This document shows positions 32,073-43,104 of a stretch of 64,000 nt of DNA, in pieces (the first letter of the stretch is position 1; each line of letters opens with the position of its first letter). The notes below the pieces were generated by a model. The model was given only the letters and a program-made list of their open reading frames with translations. It did not search any database and was not told where the DNA came from. Made by a program: the position numbers and the translations under genes. The DNA lies in NCBI GenBank assembly GCA_004565275.1, contig SDOX01000145.1:193071-257070 (forward strand), read 5' to 3'. The DNA is from Nannochloropsis salina CCMP1776. Lineage: Eukaryota; Sar; Eustigmatophyceae; Eustigmatales; Monodopsidaceae.

Positions 32073-33566
32073 TCACACGCTTGCCGTCCACACCCAATCC
32101 TCCCCCCTCCGCATGACAGGTCCTCCCAGGGGGCTCGGGATCCACTCTTGACACAGTGTCCAACCTTCATCGCCCCCCCGCCCACCTTCCCCTCCCTCAC
32201 CCCCCTCTCGTCCCTCTCGTCCATTGGACCCAACGCCCAGCCCCAGACCCCGTTGTAGCACTCCGCCGCTCGCGCGAGACAGCATGAAGTCACTCTCGGC
32301 GGTCGTCCAGCTGGCTGAAGCCTTGTCTCTGAGGTTGAATCGGATGCCGGAAGCCCTTCGCAGGGTGAATGTCGCCTCGGCCCTACCGTAGGGAAAGTGG
32401 GAGTGCCAGTCGCGGCTTTGCAAGTAGCTCACCCACATCCTAAAGGTGGGAGCAGGCAGGGAAGAGGAGAAATTTGCGGCTTCAGTCGCCCTGGCCCCCT
32501 CACTCTCTGTGCCTGGTCCCTTTCCGCCTGCTCCCCGCCACCCTAACCCTCCCCCCATGGGCGAGACGAGGCGGAAGAATAGGGAGCGCGCAAAGCAAGG
32601 GAAGCGCCTCTGAAGGCGGACCAGCAGGGGTATGAAAAGTTGCCGGTGCTTGATCGCCTGCAAAGTCTTCAAGTCAGCAGACACAGGCAGGCATCCCTCC
32701 GTCGACGAACACTTCGCCGTTACTCCCAATGCTCGGTCCTCCAGCTCGGAGTCAGGGAGCAGGAAACATTCCCCCCAAGATGACGGCCGCACAATATCGT
32801 CCTGGCTCGCCTTCCCGTGTGGTATGCGTACAAGGGCGGGGAGCAGGAAGGTAGTGAGAAAAGACGGTGTAACTGAGCAGAGGAGAGCCTGTAAAGCTTC
32901 GGCAAGGTGGGTGTCGCTGGCTGTTCTGATCCCTCCTCTTTCGCTGCCGAGCTCTTTGGTCCCTGCATCTTTCCTCTGCAACCGACAAGCGCGGTCCAAG
33001 GCGTTGGGACACTCTTCCTGGACTGCGAGAGCGACAGAGCGGTAGGCGAGTAGCAAATCATGGGCAGCCGCAGCCGCCTGCTCCAAGTCCTGACCCTGCT
33101 TCTCCCAGTAACCCCTGTGAAGCCAGTCCAGCAGATGCTGTGCGCCCATGCGCAGGGCGGAGAGGGACGGGAGGCTCGCATGCGTGGCTTCGTGCCGAAG
33201 GTCCACCAACCACTGAGGGATCCCAAGGCGAGCCGCCACGGCATGGACGGGCTCGGCATAGAATTTGGTCTGAAACCCTTCCACCAGTCCATTTATTGCA
33301 CGCACCAGCACCATACTATACAAATAACGCAATTCTGTCGGCGAGCGCACAGAATTTGTACTGTTGGGATGCACATCCAGAAGGCCAACCTCTAATATCG
33401 CAGCAGTAGCGTCTACAGCTACAGGCAGTCGGCCACGTGCACGCCAGGCTTTCACCCTTCCCACGCCCTGCACTCTACGCTCAATGTCTATGGAGAAGAG
33501 CCAATTACTCGTCTCGGTCCACTCGGCCCAGTCTTGCCAAGGGAGGACCCGCGGGGTAGTATTCAT
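32073..33566 (-). CDS. LAS1: LAS1-like pre-rRNA processing endonuclease
   Basis: Intronless, 497 residues from the ATG at 33566 (MNTTPRVLPWQDWAEW, matching the family start xVVPWxxWxEW). LAS1 is the HEPN nuclease that cleaves ITS2 during 60S maturation together with the kinase Grc3. The Las1 domain covers about residues 1-170: the LRYLYSMVLVRAINGLVEG helix and the HEPN hallmark WLVDLRHEATHASLPSLSAL, whose RHxxTH motif is the catalytic Arg-x-x-x-x-His. The remainder is variable and Gly/Glu-rich, as in other LAS1 proteins. An open extension upstream has no ATG. Tail-to-tail with the ferredoxin gene, 152 bases between stops. Confidence 0.9.
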   Translation of the reverse strand: MNTTPRVLPWQDWAEWTETSNWLFSIDIERRVQGVGRVKAWRARGRLPVAVDATAAILEVGLLDVHPNSTNSVRSPTELRYLYSMVLVRAINGLVEGFQTKFYAEPVHAVAARLGIPQWLVDLRHEATHASLPSLSALRMGAQHLLDWLHRGYWEKQGQDLEQAAAAAHDLLLAYRSVALAVQEECPNALDRACRLQRKDAGTKELGSERGGIRTASDTHLAEALQALLCSVTPSFLTTFLLPALVRIPHGKASQDDIVRPSSWGECFLLPDSELEDRALGVTAKCSSTEGCLPVSADLKTLQAIKHRQLFIPLLVRLQRRFPCFARSLFFRLVSPMGGGLGWRGAGGKGPGTESEGARATEAANFSSSLPAPTFRMWVSYLQSRDWHSHFPYGRAEATFTLRRASGIRFNLRDKASASWTTAESDFMLSRASGGVLQRGLGLGVGSNGREGREGGEGGEGGRGGDEGWTLCQEWIPSPLGGPVMRRGEDWVWTASV

Positions 33567-34021
33567 CCTGTAGTGAGGAGGTTGACCCAACATAGAGTAG
33601 AGATTCACAGCTCTTTTAGCTTAGACGCCTTTCCTTTTCACTTGAATGTATTGAAAACACGCACAAAGATCATCAGTTATTTAAAATCCCCGGGTCAACA
33701 TACAGTCATGTATACATTGTATGTTTCAGCACCCTGGCATCCGATCCGTTCACTTAAAATTAACCTCCCCATCCCCTCCCGTCCAAACTTTACGGGGACT
33801 AGGAAAAAGAAAATCAGACGTTGATGACCATTATATGCAAGTAAAGTTGATTTTGCTTTCGCTGCTACTGTGTTTCGGGCCTTAGGTGATTACAGGGGTG
33901 CTTTCCGTCAGTGCGTAGTAAGTACATGATGGTTGCGGTGGTGGAGAGAAGTTTCGCTTCTCCTCACCCATCTAAATTTTGTCGTTCGGAAATCCTATTT
34001 CAACTACCCACATGTCAACTA
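33567..34021. other. Intergenic, no gene seen
   Basis: It contains the promoter of LAS1 and the 3' end of the transporter gene, both on the minus strand; nothing else is recognised. Confidence 0.4.
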
Positions 34022-35392
34022 TCACACCGTTACCGTATGTGCCCCCTTCGAAACCCCATCACTACCCCTTTCTCCCCATTTTCCTTCCCTCTCCTCCTCC
34101 TCGGGCCCGTCGTCCGTTGCTGCTAAGAGTGGCTTCGCCTCCGACTGCAACTGTGCTCTTCTCTCTTCCTCCACCAAAGATCTGATGGCACTCTTGTCTA
34201 AACCCCCATTCAGTCGTCCATCCTCCATGCTCCCTCCTTCCCTATCGAGGGGCTCCGTCTTACCTGCGCTTCCCCCCCCGCCCGCATGACCATGTCCGTG
34301 GGCACCTTTCCCTTTCCGCTCAAAAAAACCCGAGATCATCGCGGCAAAGGCCACCACTAGCCCCAACGTCTGGATTCCGTTCAAAGAGTGGCCATAGATG
34401 TAGATGGAGGCGACCAGAGTCACGACCTTGCGGGCCAGGCCCATGATCGAGCAAGTCAGAGCCCCGAACTTGGAGATTGTGACGAAGATGAAAACCTGCC
34501 CAAAGGCCCCGGAGACGCCCAGGAGAAGGAGGAAGAAGCCAGTCTCATGGCACATGCGGATGAAATAGTTGATCTGGCCGAGGACGATGAGCCCCAGACC
34601 GGCCAAGATGGCCTTGCCCAGGTGCATGTTGTACATGAGGTCAAAGGGGCCCACATGATGCTTGGCCATGAGCTTGTCCTCGTACGCCCCGGTGCCGCCG
34701 TCGAAGCAAAGCGAAATGAAAAGCAGGATCGCCCCCGCCGTCGTCGCGTTCTCCTTCGCCTTGCTGGCCGCCCGGCCCTCGGCACCCTCCCCCCCCTCCT
34801 TCTGCCGCCCCATCATGAACATGGCCACACCCGCTGTTATGATCAGCACGTTTACGTATTTCTTGAGCGGGTACTTCTTGCCCATGATCGCGCCCATGAG
34901 CATGACTGGGATGGGCTTGCAGGACTTGGCTAGGACCTGGACGGGGTAGATGACGTAGCGCAGAGAGCGGACGGAGCAGTAGGTGGACCCCATCGAGGTC
35001 ATGGCCAGCACCATCAGCCGGGCCGGGGCCACCGTGGTGGGCTTCTCGGCGCGGACATACCTGCCTACGTAGGCCGTGCCGCTGTAGAGGAGAGAGGTGA
35101 CGAAAATGAGGGAGAGCTCATGGAGCTTGCGGCCGCCAGAGGTGGCGTATTCCATGACGATCCCGTAGGCGATAAAAGAGCCCATGATACCCACGAAGCA
35201 AACAGCCAGCCAAATCATCCCACTCGCTGTGTTCACGTCCATCTGGCTGCTGCTGCGCTTGACCGGGGCCTGGGGCTTGGTCGAGGAGGTGCTGCTTCCC
35301 CGCCGGAGGCTCTTCGGCTTCAAGAGCTGAGCGTCTCCGCCAAAGAGGGTGGAAGCTGCCGGCCCCGACATTTCCACTTCCATGGGCTGCAT
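34022..35392 (-). CDS. Nucleotide-sugar transporter, SLC35B1/UTR3 type
   Basis: Intronless; from the ATG at 35392 the product has 456 residues (an in-frame run to 35566 is open but less likely). About ten hydrophobic segments follow an N-terminal Ser/Pro/Lys-rich region of roughly 60 residues. Blocks RYVIYPVQVLAKSCKPIPVM and KKYPLKKYVNVLIITAGVAM, plus TGAYEDKLMAKHHVGPFDLM and SIMGLARKVVTLVASIYIYG, are the signature of the UAA/SLC35B1 branch. These carry UDP-sugars or, for SLC35B1 itself, ATP/ADP across the ER membrane. The C-terminus is long, hydrophilic, rich in Gly/His and acidic residues, with no KKxx retention signal. The substrate cannot be read from the sequence. Confidence 0.88.
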   Translation of the reverse strand: MQPMEVEMSGPAASTLFGGDAQLLKPKSLRRGSSTSSTKPQAPVKRSSSQMDVNTASGMIWLAVCFVGIMGSFIAYGIVMEYATSGGRKLHELSLIFVTSLLYSGTAYVGRYVRAEKPTTVAPARLMVLAMTSMGSTYCSVRSLRYVIYPVQVLAKSCKPIPVMLMGAIMGKKYPLKKYVNVLIITAGVAMFMMGRQKEGGEGAEGRAASKAKENATTAGAILLFISLCFDGGTGAYEDKLMAKHHVGPFDLMYNMHLGKAILAGLGLIVLGQINYFIRMCHETGFFLLLLGVSGAFGQVFIFVTISKFGALTCSIMGLARKVVTLVASIYIYGHSLNGIQTLGLVVAFAAMISGFFERKGKGAHGHGHAGGGGSAGKTEPLDREGGSMEDGRLNGGLDKSAIRSLVEEERRAQLQSEAKPLLAATDDGPEEEEREGKWGERGSDGVSKGAHTVTV

Positions 35393-36446
35393 TCCTTTCT
35401 CCCCGCTGGCCAAGGAGCTGTCGGAATGGGGAGGTCGGGCGGTCAAAAAAGTGTAAGCGGGCACCGAAGCTAAGCGCTCTTCCACACGCAACTTGTTTTC
35501 AGGCAATAGAAAGAGGGCACATCCACAAATTGCCCTGAAGCGCAGAGCGCAGTATTCCAAAAGCAATAAGCGCCCGACAGACAGTCACGACAAGCATGTT
35601 CCTCGCCCGTCCGCGCCCCTCTCTGCTCGGGAGAGCCACGTCTCCTGAGGCGCCCCCCAGGCGAGAGGGATGTACCTTTATTAGAAGTACCCGTATCGGC
35701 GGTCATGTACACCCGTACCGCATGCACTAACATCGATACGATCTACCACACATGACACCCTCCGTGTTTCCTCCTCTCGTACCTCCGCAAGCCACCCTCC
35801 TCCATAAGGCTGCCTGACTTGCTATCGACGCCACCATTGCCTTCCATTTCGAATGTCCCGCCTACGCTATAAATATGCCTGCCTTCAAATCACGACGCTC
35901 CACTCCCACACTCGCGGCCCTTGCTGTTGAATGGATTGATGCCGCACCGCCGCCGTCATTCCGTTGTCCCCTGCGTGAGAGCTCTCCGTTTGTGTTCTCA
36001 ATGCGCCCCGGTCGAAGACGTCCGCGCGCCTGGTAATGCTGCCGTGGCTGCCAAGATGCCTAGCGAACCTATTCGATGCGGAAAGAAGGGCGAAAAGCTC
36101 ATAAGCCGTGCGACTGAGTGCGTGTGTGTGTGTGGGAGTCGGCACCAAGGACAGGGAAATCGCAGACATGAAGGCTCGCTAGGAATTCTTCGTCGAGAAC
36201 TCGCGAGGCTTCACACAACCTGTCCAGCAGCCCTAGCGCCACCCAGAGGAGATTAAGAAATAAAAAGCACCTCTCAGCCTTGTTTCCCCTTCTTTACATG
36301 CAGTGCAAGTCATGGTCATCCAAGGCTGGAGACATTGGGTTCATCAGGCGTAGCCCGCCCTCCTTCATCGCGGGCGTCCATTTGCTTGCTGCCCTCAGCC
36401 TCGCCACAGAGGTGAACTTGACGTTTGCAACAGCTCTCCTTGCACG
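35393..36446. promoter_or_regulatory. Divergent region between transporter and aldo/keto reductase genes
   Basis: CTATAAATA at 35867-35875 is a clear plus-strand TATA-like element, about 570 bases before the reductase ATG. A short GT run occurs at 36119-36134. No open frame is supported. Confidence 0.45.
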
Positions 36447-38406
36447 ATGCGACGAGTGCAAATTTTGTCTTCCACCTACCTTCCTTGCCTGCTTGTATTG
36501 ATAATCCGCCGAGTCTTGGCATTTTATCCCTCGAGCATTTGCTGTAGAAGAAGCCCCAAGATAATATTGCCACCTGCTGCTCTCTCAGATCCCCTAAAAG
36601 GCCATGAGTGCGGAAGCCATGAAAGCAGTGATGTACACTTACTGCGTGGATCGAGCAGAGGAGATGAAGTCGAGGAAGAAGAGGAGGAGGAAGATATCAT
36701 CACGCGTTTTTTCCAGGGAATTGCGGAAAGCGACCAGACAGATGAAGCGGCACCAGCTGAACCAAGGTAAGCCCATGCGGAGGCGCAGGCGAGCAAGCGT
36801 GCCGAGACACGTGGCGCGTCTTCCGACACTCCCGTCAGAGGATATCAACACCGCTGATTTCGTCCCCACTTTCCATTCAACCTCGTCTCCCTCTTCCCTC
36901 TTCCCCCCTTCCCTCGACCCACCGTCCCCCCTACCGGGTTCCCAGCGGCCGCCGTCTTCCAAACCTCGCTTTAATGGCCGAGGCCGCCGCCGACATGCCA
37001 ATGGACTTCTTGCTCTACCCTGAGAAAGCCTACTACCTGTTGGGGGGCGAGATGCCCGTGTGCCGCCTCGTCACGGGGACGTGGCAGGTGGACGGCCGAC
37101 ACGGCTACCATCCCCTCTTCCTCGACGTGAAGGCGGCGGCCCGAGCCATGGTCCGAGAGCACGGCTACACCACCTTCGACGTCGCCCCGTTCTACGGGCA
37201 GATAGAGCGCTGGCTGGGGGAGGTGCGGATGAAGATCGAGGACCCCGCGGAGCTGGACGCGTACAAGGTGCGTGGCGTGGTTGGCTGCCCACCTGCCTCT
37301 TGGGTTCCCTGTGAGGACGGGAGGCTCCAGGGGATGCGGGGAGGCTCTAGGTTCAGCTCTATCTTCGGCAACTCCGTCCATAATGGGAGTCTTTCCACTC
37401 CCCACGGGCGAGGCACATGCCCGTCAGCTTGCTCCGTTGCCGCTCTCAACCCTTCTCCGCCTTCTCCCCCGCACAGATCTTCACGAAGATATCCTTCCCC
37501 CCGACCCAAAACGAGTTCCGGCTCCAGGACGTGGAAGCAGTGGTAGACGCGGCGCTCTCGCGGATGCGGGCCTCCCGCTTGGACCTTGCACAGCTCCACT
37601 GGTGGGACCAGGAGGACCCTCGGTTCCTAGACGTTCTCCACCACCTACACCGCCTCCAGGAGAAGGGCAAGGTGCGGCACATCGGCGTCACGAATTTCGG
37701 CGCGCAGGCCCTGGCCAGGGCACTGGAGAGCGGGGTCAGGATCGTTTCCAACCAGGTGCAGTTCTCCCTCTTGGACCGACGGGCGCGGACGGCGAGGTCC
37801 CCGGTAGGCCTACCGGGGGGCCGCGAGGAGGAGGAGGCACTGGCGGAGGAGGACCGGCAGAAAGACGCGGACGACCCGAGCCGGGGAGGCAGCCTTCCCA
37901 GCCGTTCACTGGTGGAAGTTTGCCAGGAGCACGGCGTGACCTTGCTCTGCTACGGCTGCCTGATGGGCGGCTTCCTGACCGACCGGTGGGTGGGGGCTCC
38001 CGCCCCTGATCCCCGGGCTTTCTCCTCCACCTCAGAGGAGAAGTACTGGGAGGTGCTGCGGGCCTGGGGGAGCTGGGAGGCCTTTCAGGGCCTGCTCGCC
38101 GAGGTTCGGGCCGTGGCCAGGAAGCACCGGTCCTGTGTCGCGCACGTAGCCCTCCGATGGGTCTTGGACCAGCCGGCTGTGGGCTCGGTGGTGGTGGGGA
38201 CAAGGTTGGGGTACGTGGAGCACTTGGACGCGAACAAGGAGGTGCTGAAGTTGGAACTGACGGCACAGGACGTGGAGAATTTGGAGAGAGCTGTCCGAGA
38301 GGGCGGGAGGGACTTGGCAGAGGCGGTGGGAGACGTGGGAGTCGAGTACAAGAGAGCGGTCATGGAGGTGGAGGAGAGCCAGGCACGACCCTCGGACCGG
38401 AAGTAG
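36447..38406 (+). CDS. Plastid-leader aldo/keto reductase family protein
   Basis: Three exons (36447-36766, 36946-37267, 37477-38406) give 523 residues. Residues 1-25 form a signal peptide, and VLAFYPSSICCRRS is the plastid junction with a basic transit region. A poly-Glu stretch precedes the enzyme domain, which starts near residue 118. The AKR tetrad is recognisable: Asp and Tyr in FDVAPFYG, a Lys after the second strand (KISFP), His in LAQLHWWD. Also seen: VRHIGVTNFG, SNQVQFSLLD, ALRWVLDQPAVGSVVVGTR for cofactor binding (NADPH usual). An Arg/Glu/Asp-rich insert of about 40 residues follows SLLDRR. AKRs reduce carbonyls. The specific substrate is unknown. Exon 2 contains an in-frame ATG (36974) that would give a leaderless form. 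Confidence 0.88.
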
Positions 38407-38611
38407 CCCGAGGAGAGAAAGAACGGAATGCGGAAAAGCATTTTTTGGGTGGGAAAGTAAAGCGGGTTGTAAGATAGAGCTACGGTTGGTGGGAACCAGA
38501 CAAAGAAAATAAAGTGATAGCTTTCCCATCCGATTTCGGCCCCAGGAGCCATGTATCGTGCTCCTCTACCCCCAAAATCCCTTTCCCGCCCCCTATTGAC
38601 CTGCATAAAAA

Positions 38612-39392
38612 TCAAAACTCTGCGTGCGCCGGGAAGCGAGGGAAGGGAATCACGTCCCGAATGTTCTCCAAGCCCGTGATGAACAAAATGAGACGCTCGA
38701 AGCCCAGCCCGAAGCCCGCGTGCTTATGCGAGCCGTACCTCCTCAGGTCCAAGTACCACCACAAAGCGGCCTCTTCCAGCCCCATCTCACGGCATCGGGC
38801 CTTCAACACATCCAATCGCTCTTCCCTCTGCGATCCGCCGATGATCTCGCCAATCTTAGGGACGAGGATGTCCATGGCTGACACGGTCTTCCCGTCCTCG
38901 TCCAGGCGCATATAGAAGGCCTTGATATCCTTCGGGTAGTTGGTGACGATGACGGGCCGCTTGTACACCTGCTCCGTAAGGTAGCGTTCGTGCTCGCTCC
39001 CGAGGTCGCAGCCCCATTCGGGCTTCACTTGGAACGCCACCTAGAGAACGGGAGGGGCGAAGAGTAACGATAAGGAGGTGAGAGATGGTGAGACAAGCTA
39101 CCCCCGGAGACTGCCTTTCCCATGCATGACCCCCCTTGCGCATCTCTTTCCTCTCACCTTTTCAGCCGCCAGGTCCCTCTCCAACGTGGCCACCGCCTCC
39201 GTGTACGTGATGCGCACGAAGGGGTTCTCCAGCACGTTCCGCAACCTCTCCCGCAGGCCCGCCTCCCCGCCTGGCACCTTCTCCAGCAACACCAGGTCCT
39301 CCTCATTGTGCCTCAGGGCATACCAGACACAGTACTTGAGATAGTCCTCCGCCAAAGCCATGTCCATCTCCAGATCAGCGAAAGCGATCTCC

Positions 39393-39423
<31 letters not shown>

Positions 39424-41059
39424 TGGTCGTGTGGGAGTTCTCCGCACGGAAGGTGGGCCCGAAGGTGTACACATCCGAGAGCCCGCAGGCGTACGTCTCC
39501 ACGTTCAGCTGTCCCGACACTGTCAGAGACGTGCGACGGCCGAAAAAATCCTGGGAATAATCGATGGAACCGTCCGGGCGGATGGGGAGCCTGGGGGCGC
39601 CTTTCTCCGGCAAGAGAGTCGTTACAGTGAACATCTCTCCCGCCCCCTCGCAGTCCGCCCCGGTAATCAGGGGCGTGTGCACGTACTTGAATCCCCGGTC
39701 GTTGAAGAACTTGTGCGTGGCGTAGGCCATGGCATGCCGTACGCGCATGACGCTACCGGTCACCCGGGTCCGGGCCCGCAGGTGTGCGTTGCTACGGAGG
39801 TACTCCATCGAGTGCGCCTTTTTGCTTAAAGGGTACAGTTTTCCCCCCACGCCTCCGTCCTCGCCGCCATAGACCTTTCCCAGCACCTCCACGACCGTCG
39901 CGTGCAGCTCTACCGCCTGCCCCTCGGCGGGGCTCCGGACCAAAGTCCCTGTGATCGAGAAGGAAGCCCCCACTCCGCCGCAGCTCGCGGGCGTCGCCTC
40001 TGCGAAACCCTGCGTTTTGTCCGCCTCCAATACCGCCTGCATCGACAACGCGGTAGAGCCGTCGTTCAGCTCGATGAAGAGCAGGGCCCCCTTGTTGCCC
40101 GCCCGGATGGTGCGCACCCAGCCCTTGATCGTCACCGTCTCCCCCACGGCAGCTTCTCCCCGCTCCACCAGGAGCTCCTTGATAACTGTCCGCCTCCGGT
40201 CAAACAAGGATGAGTCCGGGCCATCCTTAGGCAAGAGTGGTGGCTTGGTGCTGCTTCTCCCCCCCCCGGCAGGCCCGCCTTTGGCCGCGGACGCCTGCGT
40301 CGCTCGCGCCCCGGCTACATCAGCCTTGCTAGGACGGCGGTTCCCGTTCTCTGCCAACGGCCCCTCCGCCAGCTTCCGTCTTGTCGACCCCACACTCGGC
40401 AGTTTGGCTTGCAATCGCTTCATCTTGTCCGCTTCTCCCGGTGAAACGTGCTGGAAGCAGGGCTGATGGAGCAGGGTTAAAACCCAGCGCAGGACTCCAG
40501 GGAAGTTCTCCAGCGCTATGCTCATTGACCCGGCGTTCTCTACACCTACCAACTCATAGAGCGCACAAAAAACTCCCACGTCTGCTAGGGTGACCTTGTG
40601 ACCCGCCAAGAAAGTGGACTTCTCTAAGGCCTCGTCCAAGACCCTCACGGCCCCCTCAACCTCCCGGCGTGCCGTCTCCTTCACCGCCAAGGGCACTTGT
40701 GCATCGGGAGGCAGGTGCATTACAGCCGCTGGTGTTTCCAAACTATTGAACGAAAAATCTAGCCATTGATCTACAAGACCAGCCTCGTAAAGCGTTTCTC
40801 CGTACAAGCCAGCAGCTGGAGAATTCTCTGCCAAGAATCGCAAAGCCACATTGCTTCGGGCTATCAGGAAAGGACTCCCAGATGCCGATTGAACTTCCAA
40901 AACTAAAGATTTACCATGCGGCACAAGACTAGATAGAATTTCAGGATCTTCCTGCAGGCTGAGGGAAAGCTCCACGCCCGCCAATGCTGCCGCCAAGACT
41001 ACTTTCCTTGTCTGATAGCTCACTCCAGGGGCCCGAAGACGAATACTGGTCGCCTGCAT
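38612..41059 (-). CDS. Asparaginyl-tRNA synthetase with GST-like N-terminal domain
   Basis: Two exons (39158-41059, 38612-39040) give 776 residues. The C-terminal 480 residues are a full class IIb AsnRS: OB-fold anticodon domain ([28 protein letters not shown]), motif 2 ([20 protein letters not shown]) and motif 3 ([18 protein letters not shown]). It charges tRNA-Asn. Residues 1 to about 190 resemble a GST fold instead of the usual eukaryotic leader: a thioredoxin-like part, then helical [20 protein letters not shown] and [20 protein letters not shown], the latter being the GST-C signature (xLxGxxxTxADxxxF). A Pro/Gly/Lys linker connects them. No plastid or mitochondrial leader is visible, so it is probably cytosolic. 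The start at 41059 is the first ATG; the frame above it is open without one. 205 bases separate its stop from the reductase stop. Confidence 0.92.
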
Positions 41060-42069
41060 TTCAATTTGACCTACCCAAAAGAAATGACTCTTTTGAGTGA
41101 GCACTCAATATGCACATTCGTATGCGAGTGGGATCAGAAGTCACTCCTGACGCGAGATAAATGCTTTCCGGCCGGACCAGTCGTGTCCTGCCTGCCTGTA
41201 GGGCTCCGGGGGTCTCGCCGGATGCCCTTTGGCGACATACAAGAGAGACAAAGGTGCCACGGACGTTCAAATTAGTGTCATTATATAAAAAGTACTGGTG
41301 CAAGTGTAAATCTATGCATGTAATGAGTTTTTTACATGTGTGGATATCCGTGGAAAGGGGTCCCTCTCCCAAAACCTTGCTCTTGTTGCTCGGTACAAGT
41401 CGTGCCCCTTCTCATACTCGTTTTAGGTGCCTATACGCATCTTTATGATTGATTTCTTCCTTCGGGCGCAATTATGGCCCAAGAATCCGGCGCCAGGCAT
41501 ATATCACCCGGAAACACTTTCAAACGTGACTTAATAACGTCGCGATGGCGTCAGAAAAAAAATAAGATGGAAAGTTGAGTTCAAGCATATACTGCCCGTA
41601 GCGCTTCACGATGCCGTAGAGCATCCTGAAAGTTTGCGACCTCTCATCGGGTCATTTGAGATTGGTATCACATGGCAAGTGCAGTGTTTTTTTCTTTCTT
41701 TTTTTTCCAAAAACCCTACTGGGTGGTTGTTTAGAAGTTAAAGAAATTCGACCCTATAAATACCCGAGATCGCATCATCTCGTCCCATTTGACGCAGTTG
41801 CTGCACTTATATACATACATGACAGAAAAACCCAAAAAACCGGAAGTCCAGGACACCCTTCCCTTGTCCGGCGCTTCCATTTCGTGTGCCTTCTGGTATA
41901 TCTGTCGTCGTTTTCTAATCTTGTGGCGCAGGAATCCCGACTGTCCAGATTAGGAACGCGACAGACACTAACACACACTGCCTAAGTCTATCCACCTTCC
42001 GTCCACGTCATCCATCGAGGACTACCCGTCGCAAACTTCTAACTCACACGTATGTAGAATCATCCTCCA
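41060..42069. other. Intergenic, no gene seen; orphan TATA element
   Basis: It contains the AsnRS promoter and the UBE2S 3' end. CCTATAAATACC near 41753-41764 reads as a strong plus-strand TATA box, but no plus-strand gene follows before 44276. Confidence 0.4.
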
Positions 42070-43104
42070 TCAAAGCCTTTTGAGACCCTTCTTCTTCAAC
42101 CGTTTGTCCATGGAGGAGGCGGCTTCCTTTTGATTGGGGTCCCCTTTCCTCTTCATTAGCCCCGGCAGATTGGGCGACCCCAGGACTCCTTTGATCTCCC
42201 CCTCGCCCATACTTTCTTCAACGCTCTTCTTGCTGAAACCATCCGCCGTATCCTCTCCCTCCGGCACTTTTACTTCCTTTTCTAGGCTCATGCTGTCTCT
42301 TGAAGCGCTTCGAATCATGTTCTCACTGCTCCCATTAACCTTTCTCCTTGCATGGACTGATGTCAGCAAGCGCGCCCGCCTGGCGTAATCTGCGTACGAC
42401 TCCATGAACTGCTTTCCTGCCTCATCGTTCAAAGAAGACTCGGGGAAGGGCACAATCAACAGACAGCGGATGACTTGCAGGACGTGGGCCAATGTAACAG
42501 AGGGTGACCAGTCCCGCTTTAAGGTGTTCACACAGATGTCACCGGCACTGCTCACGTTTGGATGGTAGATCCTGGTCAAGAAGTACCCACGAGGAGGCGA
42601 GTTGGGAAAATCTTGACTGAGCACGAGTTTCACATGGAAAGTCCCGTCGACATATGGTGTGTCCTCTGTATGTGTGGGAATAACAAGTATGCCGAGTAGC
42701 GTGAGAGGCATTTTAGACAAGTACACGCATTCCTTGCACACATTAAAATTAACTCACCGGGACCATCGATTTCTGCGTGTATCTCTGCGATGTTGTCGCA
42801 ATTGTTTTGCGCCAGCCGAATGCCTGTTGCAAAAGAGGTAAGAAAACATAAGTGGAGATTGGGCGAGATGCTGTGAAACCACCACCCGACCATGCAGTCA
42901 CGTGTCATCAGCATCTTTTTAAGCCACCCTTTACGGAAGGGCAAGTGCTTTGGACGACCAATCATCGAGATTTTGAAAGACTTTTTAAGCTCCCATCCAT
43001 CTTCAACGCTCTGACTTACCAGGCGAGGGCTTTCGCACCAGATCCTGAATTTCACGGGCAATTCGCGTGATGACTTGTGGAGACAAATTCTCATACGATG
43101 ACAT
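42070..43104 (-). CDS. UBE2S: Ubiquitin-conjugating enzyme E2 S
   Basis: Three exons (43020-43104, 42758-42823, 42070-42665) give 248 residues. UBE2S elongates K11-linked ubiquitin chains on APC/C substrates. The UBC fold starts with [38 protein letters not shown], the HPN triplet (YHPNV) and the catalytic Cys at residue 95 ([14 protein letters not shown]) follow. Cys95 is the same number as in the human enzyme. The Lys-rich tail ends [11 protein letters not shown], like the LR-type terminus that docks human UBE2S on APC2. The frame is open 82 codons above the ATG, but [10 protein letters not shown] is the family start. The 5' intron (196 bases) follows residue 28. Confidence 0.92.
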
